Assembly (NCBI GenBank): GCA_020634215.1
Contig: JACKCD010000002.1
Span: forward strand, 62,001 to 126,000
Length of the DNA: 64,000 bases
Direction of reading: 5' to 3'
Source: Ardenticatenaceae bacterium
Lineage (GTDB): Bacteria; Chloroflexota; Anaerolineae; Promineifilales; Promineifilaceae
Part shown: positions 37,116-46,725 of the stretch, in pieces
Layout of the letters: each line of letters starts with the position of its first letter
How positions within the stretch are numbered: position 1 is the stretch's first letter
The notes under the pieces: generated by a model
The model's input: the letters and a program-made list of their open reading frames with translations, nothing else
Databases searched by the model: none
Told to the model about the DNA's origin: nothing
Program-made: the position numbers and the translations under genes

Positions 37116-39536
37116 TTACGGAACACCCGCCTGAATAGGAAAATGATAAATACCCACACGCTCGGCGGTGATGGCCGGGTTCATGCTTCTGATTTCGTAG
37201 AAGTAATTGGTATGTTGATCGGTTGTAGTGTCAAGAAAGCTGGTACTTTGCCAGTCATCCTGTAGCAAAACATAGTTGGTGTACGGCTGCTGGCTGCGCC
37301 AGATTTGGTAGAGGGGACTGCCTGTAGATGCCCAACTTAAGCTGATTGAGGCATTAGCGTTGAGAGTAAGTGTGGTTGCTAACATTTGGTTGGATGAACT
37401 GCCTGTGGGTGCCTCGCCTTGCTTTGCAATTAGAAAATGGGAAAAGCTGCTAATATTTCCTTGAGCATAGAAGAACTTGTCCGCCTGTCCTCCCGTACTG
37501 GTTAACTCTGCCCAACCTGTGCCACCAGCATATTGAAAAAGGCGACCCGCAGATCGGATTGACGCTGGTACATCAGCATAGGGTGCCCAGAGTTTAAGGG
37601 TAGCCGGATGGCTGTGTTCAGCTTGTACTTCATAACAGCGGTTGACGTAGATGGGGGAAGTCGCACCGGTGCCGGTGCAAAAGTCGTTGACGAGATCAAC
37701 GACTTTAACAGAGACTGTGACGGCTCCCAACTCGTTGTCGCTGCTGATTTCGGCACCAAGATATTTGGTGCTGGTGCCAGCGGCGTTGGTGATGCGGAGG
37801 AATTCGGTATTGCTGCTGCCAGGTATCTGCTGGGTTTGCTGCATGGTGCCGCCTGTATGGGTAACGGTGCCTTCAACGGTTGTTTGCGGGGAGGCGATAA
37901 AGGTGCCAGCTTGTAAAGTGAAGTTCTCGCCCACGCTAAGGGCGTGGTTTTGGCCGTTGAAAAAGCCATCGGCTTGGCTAAAACGCTGGCGAATAGTTAG
38001 GTCACGTTCCTGCTGAATGGTTCCCGTATAGCCTGCGTCAATGATTAGGCTTTCCACGTTGCCGCCAAAATCAGCGTCAATGACAGCGTTTTTGCTGCTG
38101 GTGGCGTTAAAAAGCACCGCCTCGCCCACTGTTGGCACCATATCAGGCTCCCAATTGGCCGCTTCTGACCAATTATTGGTTGTTCCCCCACCATCCCAAA
38201 CAAATGACTCACCTTGGAAACGAAGCAGCATGAAGTTTGAGCTACCATCCCCAACTGTAACTATTTTTCCATCTGCTTGTACAGCCATCTTGTATACGTT
38301 AGCTCCATTGGGAAAAACCTTGCGAACAAACCCTGCTGAACCATATGTTGTATCCAATTGACCATCTGCACTTAATCTAGCCAGCCCAATGCTGTTTCCT
38401 CCACCAACCCCGTGCCCTTCATAAGCAACCATGATCTTATGATTGCTTGTTAGAACAAGGTCTTCACCACTCCAACTGTGACTGGGAATATTGGGATGTA
38501 TGAATAAGCCATTATCGGCAAAAGAGCTGTCAAAATTACCATCTATTGTTAAACGCATGACTGTCATGCCACTGACTTCACCTAAGCCGGAGTTTGTATG
38601 CCCCATTGCAACGATATAGTTGTTTGGTTGAATTGTGATGCTTCTGACCTCTGAGGAGACTACAGTACGCTCATCAATAATTACTCCGGCATTGCCAAAG
38701 CTTGTGTCTAAATCACCATCACTCTCGTAGCGAGCAATAGCAAATCGTCGATCATTTGCCGCATCCACTCGGCCTGCGACAATAATTTTTCCATCTGACT
38801 GCAAGGCTATTGTTGCTACAGCATCGTTTCCAGTTGTGAAGGAGGTAACGGCTCGACCAGATCGTCCTAACGTAGGTTGTGATGGATCGATAAAATCACC
38901 AAACGAAGAATCTAGTTCGCCAGCAACTGTAAATCGAACTGTAATGAACTTTAATGGTGTGGTACTTGAATACACAAACCCGGCTACTAAGATTTTTCCA
39001 TCAGGCTGAAGCACCATTGCCTCTCCCCTCACATTGATAAGGTTGTGCTGGAAAAGCAAGATGCCTTCATTAGCGAAAGAGGTATCAAGCAATCCATCAC
39101 CATCATATTGGGCGACCATTATGAACTCACCTGAAGAGCCAGCCTTGAAAGTGCCCGCTACAACGATTTTTCCATCATCTCTGATCGCAACCTCAGCAGG
39201 TTTTATGCCTAGACCTGGGGTAGCAATACCGCCCGTACCGAAGGTTGAGTCGAGGGTTCCATCTGGATTGTAGCGAGCTAAGGTAGCGTCTGCATACTGA
39301 AGGGGTACGACGATTTTACCGTCCGCTTGGATGGCAACAGCTTGTCCACTAGAAGCACCATTGCCAATCTGGGTTGTAACCATTCCATTATTGCCAAAGG
39401 TTAGGTCTAGGTCGCCGGGTAGGGCATGGGTGGTTGGGGGATGGCTGAGGGTTAAAAGGAGCAGCAGCAAAGCAGCCATAAACGGCCGATAAATCATTAA
39501 GGTACGTTTGGGGGTAAGCAGGTGGATCGTTGGCAT
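37116..39536 (-). CDS. Secreted delta-60 repeat protein
   Basis: 806 residues. The signal peptide (MAALLLLLLTLSHPPTTHA region) is followed by about seven delta-60 repeats, recognised by LDxTFGxxG and QxDGKIVVxG motifs, predicted to form a beta-propeller. Next comes a beta-helical segment (AVLFNATSSKNAVIDADFG) and a C-terminal fibronectin-like region. No sortase or PEP-CTERM tail is visible. The start at 39536 has GGGAGAGG upstream. Apart from one partial match near 39481, the gene lacks AACGGCCGTT, unlike most neighbours, which may mean later acquisition. Confidence 0.85.
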   Translation of the reverse strand: MPTIHLLTPKRTLMIYRPFMAALLLLLLTLSHPPTTHALPGDLDLTFGNNGMVTTQIGNGASSGQAVAIQADGKIVVPLQYADATLARYNPDGTLDSTFGTGGIATPGLGIKPAEVAIRDDGKIVVAGTFKAGSSGEFIMVAQYDGDGLLDTSFANEGILLFQHNLINVRGEAMVLQPDGKILVAGFVYSSTTPLKFITVRFTVAGELDSSFGDFIDPSQPTLGRSGRAVTSFTTGNDAVATIALQSDGKIIVAGRVDAANDRRFAIARYESDGDLDTSFGNAGVIIDERTVVSSEVRSITIQPNNYIVAMGHTNSGLGEVSGMTVMRLTIDGNFDSSFADNGLFIHPNIPSHSWSGEDLVLTSNHKIMVAYEGHGVGGGNSIGLARLSADGQLDTTYGSAGFVRKVFPNGANVYKMAVQADGKIVTVGDGSSNFMLLRFQGESFVWDGGGTTNNWSEAANWEPDMVPTVGEAVLFNATSSKNAVIDADFGGNVESLIIDAGYTGTIQQERDLTIRQRFSQADGFFNGQNHALSVGENFTLQAGTFIASPQTTVEGTVTHTGGTMQQTQQIPGSSNTEFLRITNAAGTSTKYLGAEISSDNELGAVTVSVKVVDLVNDFCTGTGATSPIYVNRCYEVQAEHSHPATLKLWAPYADVPASIRSAGRLFQYAGGTGWAELTSTGGQADKFFYAQGNISSFSHFLIAKQGEAPTGSSSNQMLATTLTLNANASISLSWASTGSPLYQIWRSQQPYTNYVLLQDDWQSTSFLDTTTDQHTNYFYEIRSMNPAITAERVGIYHFPIQAGVP

Positions 39537-39785
39537 TTTCCTCTCCCTTATGCAAATTCATCTGTTGCGACTGTCTATCACGTGGGACAGATACAAATCA
39601 CCATGATAATAACTTGCGAACCTTAAGAACCGCCTTTCGTTGCCCACATTGTCTTCAATGTTTCCAAAGTTTCAGCTTTTTCGCAACTGGCCCCTCGATC
39701 CATGCAAAAGAGCGAGGATTGAAATCCCCGGCTACCGGAGACCGCTTCCTTGTGATTTGTGCAACAACCTGCTTGTTTCGTTAGA

Positions 39786-39825
39786 ATAATGGCGGAGACG
39801 CGAAATTTTGTGTCTCCACCATTAT
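39786..39825. repeat. 40-bp imperfect palindrome, GAGACGC family
   Basis: ATAATGG arms plus GGAGAC/GTCTCC around an AAATTT core. Diverged copy of the palindrome at 36247. It ends 18 bp before the PLP enzyme start. Confidence 0.8.
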
Positions 39826-39843
39826 CCTTCAAGGCGGTATCAG

Positions 39844-40959
39844 ATGAGAATTGAAACAATAGCGATTCAGGCGGGGCGGGACATTGATCAGCAAACAGGG
39901 GCGGTTATGCCAGCCATTCACCTTTCCACGACGTTTGTGCGCGGCAACGAAGGGGAGTTTGTTTACTCCCGTTCCGACAGCCCCAACCGGCGGGCGTTGG
40001 AGCAGTGTCTGACCCAGTTGGAGGGCGGCGCGGCGGGTGTGGCCTTTGGCTCAGGCATGGCGGCTATGGCGAGCGTGTTCCAAGCCCTGCGCCACGGCGA
40101 CCACGTCGTTTTGCCCGATGACACCTACTTTGGCGTGCGCGAGTTGGTGACAGGGTTGTTGGCTGACTGGGGACTACAGCATACGATGGTAGACATGACG
40201 GATTTAGCCGCTGTGAAAGCGGCCATGCAGCCCAATACCAAGCTGGTGTGGGTGGAAACCCCTTCCAACCCCATGCTGAAGGTGACAGACATTGCCGCCG
40301 TGGCCGATATTGCCCACAACGGCGGAGCCAAACTAGGGGTAGATGGGACGTGGGCAACCCCGCTTTTGCAGCACAGCTTGGCATTGGGTGCCGACATTGC
40401 GGCGCATTCCACCACGAAATATCTGGGCGGTCATAGCGATTTAACGGGTGGCGTGGTGGTTGTCAACGAGGAGGACGGCTTTTACGAACGGATTCGCAAC
40501 GTGCAGCAGATTGGCGGGGCGGTGCCGAGTGGATTCGACTGCTGGTTGCTGCTGCGCGGCATTCGCACCCTGCCCTACCGAATGCGGGGGCATTGCGCCA
40601 ACGCGATGAAGGTGGCGCAATTTTTGGAAGACCACCCGGCGGTACATACTGTGCATTATCCGGGGCTGGAAAGCCATCCAGGGCATGAGGTGGCGCGGCG
40701 GCAGATGGATGATTTTGGCGGGATGCTGTCGGTGCAGGTAGTGGGCGGCGGCGAGAAGGCGGACGCGGTGGCAAGCCGCACCAAAATCTTTGCCCGCGCC
40801 ACCAGCTTGGGTGGTGTGGAAAGCCTCATCGAACACCGCGCCCCAGTGGAAGGGCCAACGACCCGCACACCCATGGATTTGCTGCGTGTTTCGGTGGGAT
40901 TAGAACACCCCGATGATTTGATCGAGGATTTGGCGCAGGCGTTGGCGGGTAATCGGTAG
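39844..40959 (+). CDS. Cys/Met metabolism PLP-dependent enzyme (cystathionine gamma-synthase/lyase family)
   Basis: 371 residues of the transsulfuration family. The PLP lysine lies in AHSTTKYLGGHSD at about residue 191. YSRSDSPNR, AFGSGMAA and the VETPSNP/LGVDGTW segments complete the cofactor site. Family members make or cleave cystathionine or release H2S or methanethiol; sequence alone does not separate synthase from lyase. ATG 39844 follows the palindrome and a GGCGG stretch. The last residues Gly-Asn-Arg-stop are encoded by GGTAATCGGTAG, a heptamer-type repeat. Confidence 0.92.
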   Translation: MRIETIAIQAGRDIDQQTGAVMPAIHLSTTFVRGNEGEFVYSRSDSPNRRALEQCLTQLEGGAAGVAFGSGMAAMASVFQALRHGDHVVLPDDTYFGVRELVTGLLADWGLQHTMVDMTDLAAVKAAMQPNTKLVWVETPSNPMLKVTDIAAVADIAHNGGAKLGVDGTWATPLLQHSLALGADIAAHSTTKYLGGHSDLTGGVVVVNEEDGFYERIRNVQQIGGAVPSGFDCWLLLRGIRTLPYRMRGHCANAMKVAQFLEDHPAVHTVHYPGLESHPGHEVARRQMDDFGGMLSVQVVGGGEKADAVASRTKIFARATSLGGVESLIEHRAPVEGPTTRTPMDLLRVSVGLEHPDDLIEDLAQALAGNR

Positions 40960-41290
40960 GGGGGTGTTTATTGGAGATTGGGAGATTGAACCGGGTTTTT
41001 GTTTCTGGGTGTGGGAAGGGGTAATTGGGCGTATTGTAGGGGCGAAAGGGTCGGGGTTTACGTTGGCGATGATGTTGGCATTGGCTCCCGGCCGGTTCGC
41101 CCTTTTTCGTTGGTGCGCCATTGACGGATGAGGCTGGGGCGAAACGGCGCGGAAGGGGTGTTTGGGTTTTTTGATGAGGGGAATCCGCGCCATTTCGCCC
41201 CTACGGTGGGCTGTGGGTGGGGCAAGGGGGCGAATCGGCGCGGAAGGGGTGTTTGGGTTTTTGATGAGGGGAATCCGCGCCATTTTGCCC
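40960..41290. other. Convergent intergenic region with repeats
   Basis: Contains GAGATTG units at about 40970-40995, then the duplicated hairpin described separately. No gene is present. Confidence 0.6.
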
Positions 41291-41295
41291 CTACA
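41136..41295. repeat. Two tandem copies of a ~68-bp hairpin element
   Basis: Copies at about 41138-41205 and 41226-41293 differ at few positions. Each carries outer arms GGGGCGAA / TTCGCCCC and inner arms GGCGCGGA / TCCGCGCC. The right copy contains the stop codon of the leftward STAND gene. Likely bidirectional terminators or a MITE/REP-like duplicate. Confidence 0.85.
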
Positions 41296-43960
41296 GGATG
41301 GATGGGGCGAGCTGTAGGAGTTCGGCTTCTGTGCGTTCGACTTCGGCGGTTAACTGCATATTGGCGAAGAGGGTGCGGGCTGTTTCTAGACTAAATCGGG
41401 CTGGCTCCGGCTGCTGACAGGAGCGGTAAAGCACTCCTAATCCTCGCTGCAAATAGGCTTCGATGAATTTGTCCCCATTTTGGTGGGCAATGGTGATGCC
41501 TTGGCGAAAACTTTCGTGGGCATTGTCAATTGCCTGCTCATGTTGATGGATGAGGCCGAGGGTGTAGAGGGCATAGGGGTGGCTATAGGGGTCTTCCAGG
41601 CGCAAGACGGCAAAGGCCATTGCTTTGGCTTGGGGAATGCTGCCCGTCTCAAAATACGCTTCAGCCAGATTGGCAGAAATGGCGGCGACCCAGCTTGTAC
41701 TATTGATCTTCTGAAAAAAGGCGAGTGCCTGCTCTGATGGCGGGATGGCGGCTGGGTAGTCGCGGGCATTGATGTAGGCACTGGCTAGGCTGGCCTGCGT
41801 TCCGGCTAGGTTAAACTGGTCGCCCACCTGCCGATAGTAACCAATGGCGGCCTCGGCGTGCTGTTGGGCTTGGGCAAGCTGCCCGGCATGGCTGCTGTTG
41901 TAAAGCAGCAACCGCTCGGCCTGGGCGACGGCGTGGGGATTGTTGAGTGCTTTAGCCAATGTTTGGGCGTTGGCTAAATGAGTATGTGCCTCATGAAAAT
42001 TGCCCAGCCGCCAATGGACGAAGCCTTCTAGCCGCGCCGCCTCGTATTTCGCCTGCGTCACTTCAGCTAATGCGGCCTGTTTGTCACCTAGCAGGAAGTG
42101 GGTGGTGGTACGAACAAACTGCTTGTCTAAAATGTCGTTGGCAAGCTGCCCCAGGGTGAGGATCGCGTCGTCGTAGCGGTCGCGGGCGGCTTCGTGGTCG
42201 CCGAGGATGGTGGTGGCACGGGCTTCCTGGGCTAAAACGGCCGTTTTCCCCCATTGTCCCTCCATCGTAAACGGCCACTCGATCCCCCCTGCTTCCGCCA
42301 GTACCTTGTCAGCTTCCCCAATCAGCAAATAAAGCTGGTTGCGAATTTGCTTAAGCTGCCGCTGCGCCGTCTTCGGCAGCCGATTGAGCGAGATTTGGCC
42401 GAAGATGTGGCGGGCAGCGGTGGCCTGGCCGCGCTCGATTTCTAGCTGGCGGTGGGGGTACCAGAGGGAAACGGCCGTTTCTGCCTCCCCCGCCTGCCAT
42501 AAGTGGTACGCCGCCGCCGTGTAAGCTCCGCGCTCCGCCCAAATGTCCGCCGCCTGCTGATGGTATTGATCCCGCATCTCTGGCGGCAGTTGTCCTTGCA
42601 GCACCTCTTGAATAAGCGGCAGCAGCGTCAGACCGCCCTGCGCGTCGGGCTGCACCAAGCGCCGCTGGGTAAGCTGCTCCACCACGTCGGCCGGCCACAC
42701 GTCGGTTGGGGCGGGCTGCTGAAAAACGGCAAGCTGCCCCAACAAACGGTGGTGCGAGCTATCGAGCCGCTTCCACAATCGCTCCAACAGTGACACCAGC
42801 GCCGGGGCGCGGCGCAGTTCCGGCAGCGACTCACCGCTTTGGTACAGGGCGGCGATGATTTCCAACAGGCGGGGGTTGCCGTGGGAAAGCTGATGCAACT
42901 GCGGCCAGGGAAGCGAGGCCGCGCCCAAACCAGCTTGGGCAAAAAAGTGGGGCATATCGGCCTCGGCCAACCCTTCAAGATGAATGTGGTGGCGAGCATC
43001 GAGCGGCACCTGCTGCCCCACCAGCAGCAGCGGCGTTTCGGCTTGCAGGCTGTCAATAAATTCGAGCAGTTGGCTTTGCCGGGGATGACGCTGCATCAGA
43101 TCGCCTAGCCGGTCGAGTTCGTCAAAGCAAAGAAGGGGTTGGCCGACGGTGTGGAGGTCGTCGCGCAGGAGGCCGAGGGCTAAATCGGTGTTGAGCGTTT
43201 GGCCGTGGTCGGCCAGCCGCTGCAGCCAGAGGCGGGAGGCACCGTGCTGGTGGAGAAAGTGGCCGAGGGCAAAAAGGAGACCGTCAAGCTGGTCATTGAG
43301 GCCGGGGCGGATGGTGTAGTAGAAGATGGGGTGGGACCACTGCTGGGAAACGGCCGTTGCGAGGGCTGTTTTGCCCATGCCGCCGCCGCCGCTGATAGCG
43401 ACGGAATGGCCCTGCTGAAGCTGGGCGGTGGCCTGCGCGATGAGCGGCTGGCGACCGATGAGGGTGTGGGTGAGGCGGGGTTTTTCGAGGCGGAAGGTGG
43501 GCTGGGCGAGGCGCAAGAGGTGTTGGCCTACGTCGCTGACGACTTGTTTGAGGTGGGAGAAGAAGCGGCTTTTGCTGGTGGCAACAAAGTCGAGAATGTC
43601 ATTGACTTTGGGTGGTGGCTCTTGGCGCGGGGTGAAGTGGCGGCGCAGGTAGTAGAGTTCGAGCAGGAGGTAGCTGTAGCGGGGGCTTTTGGTGGTGCCA
43701 AGTTCGTCGCGCTGGGCGAAGGCGGCGGTGGCAAGCTGGTGGCGATCTTCGGGGAGGGGGCCGTCCCAGAGGGTGGCGGCGGCGGTGTGGATGAGGGTTT
43801 GGAGGCGGCGACCACGAGAAACGGCCGTTGTTTCATCGGTGAGCAGCGTGCCGAGAAAGTAGGGGGTTGCCAGCGGGGAGTGGATGCCAAGCCATTCGGG
43901 ATCGTGGAAATGCTCTAGTGCTTGTCGGATCTGACTGGTGTAGGCGGTTTGTGAGGTCAT
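41291..43960 (-). CDS. STAND NTPase with TPR repeats
   Basis: 889 residues. An N-terminal region of about 170 residues without a recognised domain is followed by a P-loop GGGGMGKTA near 187-195 and a Walker B-like LLCFDELDRL near 278. A winged-helix-like segment follows, then about ten TPR-like helical pairs to the C-terminus. There is no recognisable effector or DNA-binding domain, so it may be a signalling ATPase rather than a LuxR/BTAD activator. Its stop codon falls inside a terminator-like repeat. Five AACGGCCGTT copies lie within. Confidence 0.8.
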   Translation of the reverse strand: MTSQTAYTSQIRQALEHFHDPEWLGIHSPLATPYFLGTLLTDETTAVSRGRRLQTLIHTAAATLWDGPLPEDRHQLATAAFAQRDELGTTKSPRYSYLLLELYYLRRHFTPRQEPPPKVNDILDFVATSKSRFFSHLKQVVSDVGQHLLRLAQPTFRLEKPRLTHTLIGRQPLIAQATAQLQQGHSVAISGGGGMGKTALATAVSQQWSHPIFYYTIRPGLNDQLDGLLFALGHFLHQHGASRLWLQRLADHGQTLNTDLALGLLRDDLHTVGQPLLCFDELDRLGDLMQRHPRQSQLLEFIDSLQAETPLLLVGQQVPLDARHHIHLEGLAEADMPHFFAQAGLGAASLPWPQLHQLSHGNPRLLEIIAALYQSGESLPELRRAPALVSLLERLWKRLDSSHHRLLGQLAVFQQPAPTDVWPADVVEQLTQRRLVQPDAQGGLTLLPLIQEVLQGQLPPEMRDQYHQQAADIWAERGAYTAAAYHLWQAGEAETAVSLWYPHRQLEIERGQATAARHIFGQISLNRLPKTAQRQLKQIRNQLYLLIGEADKVLAEAGGIEWPFTMEGQWGKTAVLAQEARATTILGDHEAARDRYDDAILTLGQLANDILDKQFVRTTTHFLLGDKQAALAEVTQAKYEAARLEGFVHWRLGNFHEAHTHLANAQTLAKALNNPHAVAQAERLLLYNSSHAGQLAQAQQHAEAAIGYYRQVGDQFNLAGTQASLASAYINARDYPAAIPPSEQALAFFQKINSTSWVAAISANLAEAYFETGSIPQAKAMAFAVLRLEDPYSHPYALYTLGLIHQHEQAIDNAHESFRQGITIAHQNGDKFIEAYLQRGLGVLYRSCQQPEPARFSLETARTLFANMQLTAEVERTEAELLQLAPSIL

Positions 43961-44538
43961 GGTGTCGTTTCTCCAGTGATGCGAACGTCAGGTGTTGCTA
44001 ACGTTATTTTAACCCTTGTTGCTGATTTTGACAGACAGCGTTGGGTTCTGTAGTGGAAACGGTGGAAAGGCGTTGCGGGTTTCAGGGTGAGGAAAAGTGG
44101 GACAAAACGGCCGTTTTTCGGGACTCTCACTTGAGAGTTTCATGTTAGCCTCTAGTTGTCAAAAGAATTGCCAAGGAGGTACGGCAAAATGATGTAACTT
44201 TGAACCTGTGAGAATAGGAAACGGTGGTTACAAATTGAGCAAAAGGGGATGGCAATCTACCTTTCACTCGCTTGTGTAACCCTCAGACATACAATGCGTA
44301 TTCTATTTAATCCCTTTTTTCCTACGCGATTTGTTCAGAATGCGTCCCCCAGCATGTATTCGTTGTGGTGACTAATTGAGCGGTCTCTTATCAAACCTAT
44401 ACTCTATGCAATTTGAAATCCATGGTTTTTTCGGCACCTGTTTGGCAAAAAACCATAGGCCTCATTCTAATTTTAGTTTAGTTAGCTTGCCGAAATCCTT
44501 TTAGAACATTGTGGCAAGAAACACCGAGGAAAATGAAG
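43961..44538. other. 578-bp gene-poor region
   Basis: Contains one AACGGCCGTT near 44105, a CTCTCACTTGAGAG inverted repeat near 44128, a good ribosome binding site before a two-codon frame at 44188 (ATG ATG TAA), and a 10-bp hairpin at 44422-44456 (ATGGTTTTTT with AAAAAACCAT). It is AT-richer than its surroundings. No gene is supported. Confidence 0.5.
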
Positions 44539-44763
44539 ATGGAGAATCTTGGTATAAACATGAGTTTTTTGATATTGCAACTCATCAATATTGCGTTCCT
44601 AATCGGCTGGCCAATCGTAAGCATAATCGCGGTAGTCGGCTTGCGAAAACGAAAACTTGCCCAAGCAGCACAAGCTCTCTGGATATTAATCATCCTGGTA
44701 ACACCTTTTCTAGGAGCGATTGCATATTGGTTGGTTCAGCCATCAGAAAACCATGTAGCGTAA
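44539..44763 (+). CDS. Small membrane protein with PLDc_N-type domain
   Basis: 74 residues with two transmembrane helices separated by a basic loop (LRKRKLA). The second helix (ALWILIILVTPFLGAIAYWLV) matches the phospholipase D nuclease N-terminal domain found in cardiolipin synthases and in standalone small proteins such as sigma-factor-related YxlE. There is no catalytic domain. ATG 44539 lies nine bases after GAGG; ATG 44533 is too close to it. Confidence 0.7.
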   Translation: MENLGINMSFLILQLINIAFLIGWPIVSIIAVVGLRKRKLAQAAQALWILIILVTPFLGAIAYWLVQPSENHVA

Positions 44764-44965
44764 GACCACGTTTTATCAATCTGGCGAAAAAAACAGCGAA
44801 AAGTATCCTGAAAAAGCCACGCATTGTGTAAGGGGACAAAGGTATTGACCCGCTGTCAGTATTCGCGAGCGAGCGTTCCACGTATGAGTTATGAGAGCTA
44901 TATCATAACCAGCGAGCGTATCCAATTAGTCGGTTTTGTACAGGTAAAACGGCAAGGCAAGGCAA

Positions 44966-45006
44966 GTGGACATTGTCTATGCTGAAACCAGATAGCAAGT
45001 GTCCAC
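44966..45006 (+). ncRNA. Candidate leader hairpin upstream of secreted protein
   Basis: GTGGACA (44966-44972) pairs with TGTCCAC (45000-45006), enclosing CTAT/ATAG with the loop GCTGAAACCAG. It lies 28 nt before the ATG at 45034. Leaders with similar three-part folding precede 46347 and 49202. Possibly a structured 5' UTR; unproven. Confidence 0.35.
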
Positions 45007-45033
45007 CAAGAATAAGGTTTAGGAGAAATAACA

Positions 45034-45834
45034 ATGAAGCAACTGTATCGTGTCTGTTTAATAGTAATCGTGGTTTTAACCGGGTTGAGTATGGGCGGGG
45101 GAGAAACGGCCGTTTTTGCCCAAATATCCCCACAAAATTATTTCACCGGTGCCAACTGGGTTATCACCGTTGCTGTTGAAAACGGTCAGCCTCAATTTAC
45201 CTGGCGTGTTTATGTCTGGATACCCGGCGAGATTGGGGTACGGCTGCAAACCACACTCAACTGCACTATTGACCCCAGCGTAACCATTCACAACGACCAT
45301 CTAAACTTTGCTGGTAATGGTGCCATCCATTGCCCCATCCCCTCATTTGCGGCCGATGTTGCCCAGCTAACTGGTGGAAAATTAGTGCTGCCGCCACAAA
45401 TTGCCCCCAGCAATCTCTTTGTAGAAGCCGATCTGGATCTCATGTCTCCTACAAATAATCAGCAAAACATGTCGGTTTTTTCCCACCCAGATTTCCACTA
45501 TGACACAGTGATTCATGAACAAACGGGTGTCGTTGGTGCTGGGTTGCCCGCCATCGGTGAGCAACGCATTGTTAGTGGGCAAACCATCATGACAACCAGC
45601 AAAATTGCCGTCACGCCCGCAACAACAACACTTGGCATCTTTAAGCAAAATGATGGCAGCTTCTTGCACCTTCAGGATGGTTTCCAGCTCAACGAAGAGA
45701 CAACCGGAAACAACCTCCTTGTTGGCACCGGTGAAGCCGTTATCTGCATTGGCTGCGGCCCAACGGGTTATTTTATGGGCAATTTATGGTACGCGGAATT
45801 CGATCCCGGCTGTACAGGTATCTGTGGAATTTGA
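45034..45834 (+). CDS. Secreted protein of unknown family (copy 1)
   Basis: 266 residues with a signal peptide whose predicted cleavage site follows TAVFA. The mature part has TGANWVITVAVENG, an IPGEIGVR segment and a cysteine-rich C-terminus (CIGCGP, then CTGIC) suggesting disulfides. No known domain is recognised. A frameshifted paralogue lies at 49202-50001. The ribosome binding site AGGAGA precedes ATG 45034. The next gene overlaps its stop by one base (TGATG), so the two are co-translated. Confidence 0.75.
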   Translation: MKQLYRVCLIVIVVLTGLSMGGGETAVFAQISPQNYFTGANWVITVAVENGQPQFTWRVYVWIPGEIGVRLQTTLNCTIDPSVTIHNDHLNFAGNGAIHCPIPSFAADVAQLTGGKLVLPPQIAPSNLFVEADLDLMSPTNNQQNMSVFSHPDFHYDTVIHEQTGVVGAGLPAIGEQRIVSGQTIMTTSKIAVTPATTTLGIFKQNDGSFLHLQDGFQLNEETTGNNLLVGTGEAVICIGCGPTGYFMGNLWYAEFDPGCTGICGI

Positions 45835-46238
45835 TGAACGAAGATTTGCGACAAGTTGTACGGCTCTTGCATGAGCTGCATAGTGACAATGAGCAGGTGC
45901 GTCTTAAGGCAATTGAGGAAGCACATGTAGAGCAGCTTACTGATGGAGCTATCTTGCTGGCTTTGGATACTATCAGGCTTACCGATGCGAACCCGCAGCT
46001 GCGAGCAAGAGCACAAGCCGCTTTGCGAGATTTGCAAGGGGATGTTCAGTTGGCGCTGCATCAATACGAAAGACTGGCTCCCGATAGAGAACTTGTTGTG
46101 AATGTGCTGCAGGCCTTGGCTGCGCAACAAAGAACCTTGGATGAGATGAGTCAAAAGGTGGGTTGTATTTATCAGGTCGCTATTGTCTTGCTTATTTTGA
46201 TGATTCTTGGTGTTTGTAGCAGAACAGGCCTGGGCTAG
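45834..46238 (+). CDS. Small helical protein with C-terminal membrane anchor
   Basis: 134 residues. The N-terminal 95 are amphipathic helices of HEAT-like type (QVRLKAIEEA, then QLRARAQAALRDL), and the C-terminus has a single hydrophobic helix (VAIVLLILMILGVC). There is no signal peptide, so the helical part should face the cytoplasm. It starts in the TGATG overlap with the secreted protein gene. No family is recognised; no second copy accompanies the paralogue at 49202. Confidence 0.6.
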   Translation: MNEDLRQVVRLLHELHSDNEQVRLKAIEEAHVEQLTDGAILLALDTIRLTDANPQLRARAQAALRDLQGDVQLALHQYERLAPDRELVVNVLQALAAQQRTLDEMSQKVGCIYQVAIVLLILMILGVCSRTGLG

Positions 46239-46346
46239 CGTTTTTCTCGGTGGAAGTGGTCGGCTCACCTCATGAGCCAATTGGCATAGAAACAATATGG
46301 CCGACTGTGGTTAGTTCCCACAGCAGCCCCACAGAAGAGGTAAACC

Positions 46347-46628
46347 ATGAAACGATTCTTGATGTTCACCGCCATCTGTTTAAGCTGTCTCTGGCTTGGG
46401 GGTCTCTCCCTTGCACCACCGCCTGAGATAGGGATGGCCGATGCAAGTGCCTGCACCATTGTTGGCACTGACATCATCTTTTATTGCGACCGCCATCATG
46501 AAGGCGCAATCCTCATAGACGATGCGGACTTGTCCGATGCCTTTCATGAACATTCGATGCAGGTAGCCTACCATTGTCCTCCTGGCACACAGACCAATGA
46601 CATTATTGGCACGGACATCAGTTTTTAA
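46347..46628 (+). CDS. Small secreted Cys-containing protein
   Basis: 93 residues. A signal peptide ends around GGLSLA, leaving about 68 mature residues with three or four cysteines and two repeats of the phrase GTDI(I/S)F. AGAGG stands 8 nt before ATG 46347. No known family. It is followed directly by a duplicated 3' element and the glycoside-hydrolase-like genes, so it belongs to the secreted cassette. Confidence 0.6.
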   Translation: MKRFLMFTAICLSCLWLGGLSLAPPPEIGMADASACTIVGTDIIFYCDRHHEGAILIDDADLSDAFHEHSMQVAYHCPPGTQTNDIIGTDISF

Positions 46629-46725
46629 CAAGATGGCCTAACCTGCGTCTCTCTCGGCAAAAACGACCGTTTTTCCAACCAGTTCTCGTTCGGGAAAACG
46701 GCCGTTTCTATTAAGGAAAAGACAG

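Noticed and set aside
43199..43918. 239-codon rightward frame opposite the STAND gene
   Set aside because: A shadow of the leftward gene, whose P-loop, Walker B and TPR motifs are clear; the rightward frame has no recognisable domain.
44188..44196. Strong ribosome binding site followed by ATG ATG TAA
   Set aside because: The frame has only two codons, and no other start with an open frame follows. It could be a tiny leader, but nothing supports it.
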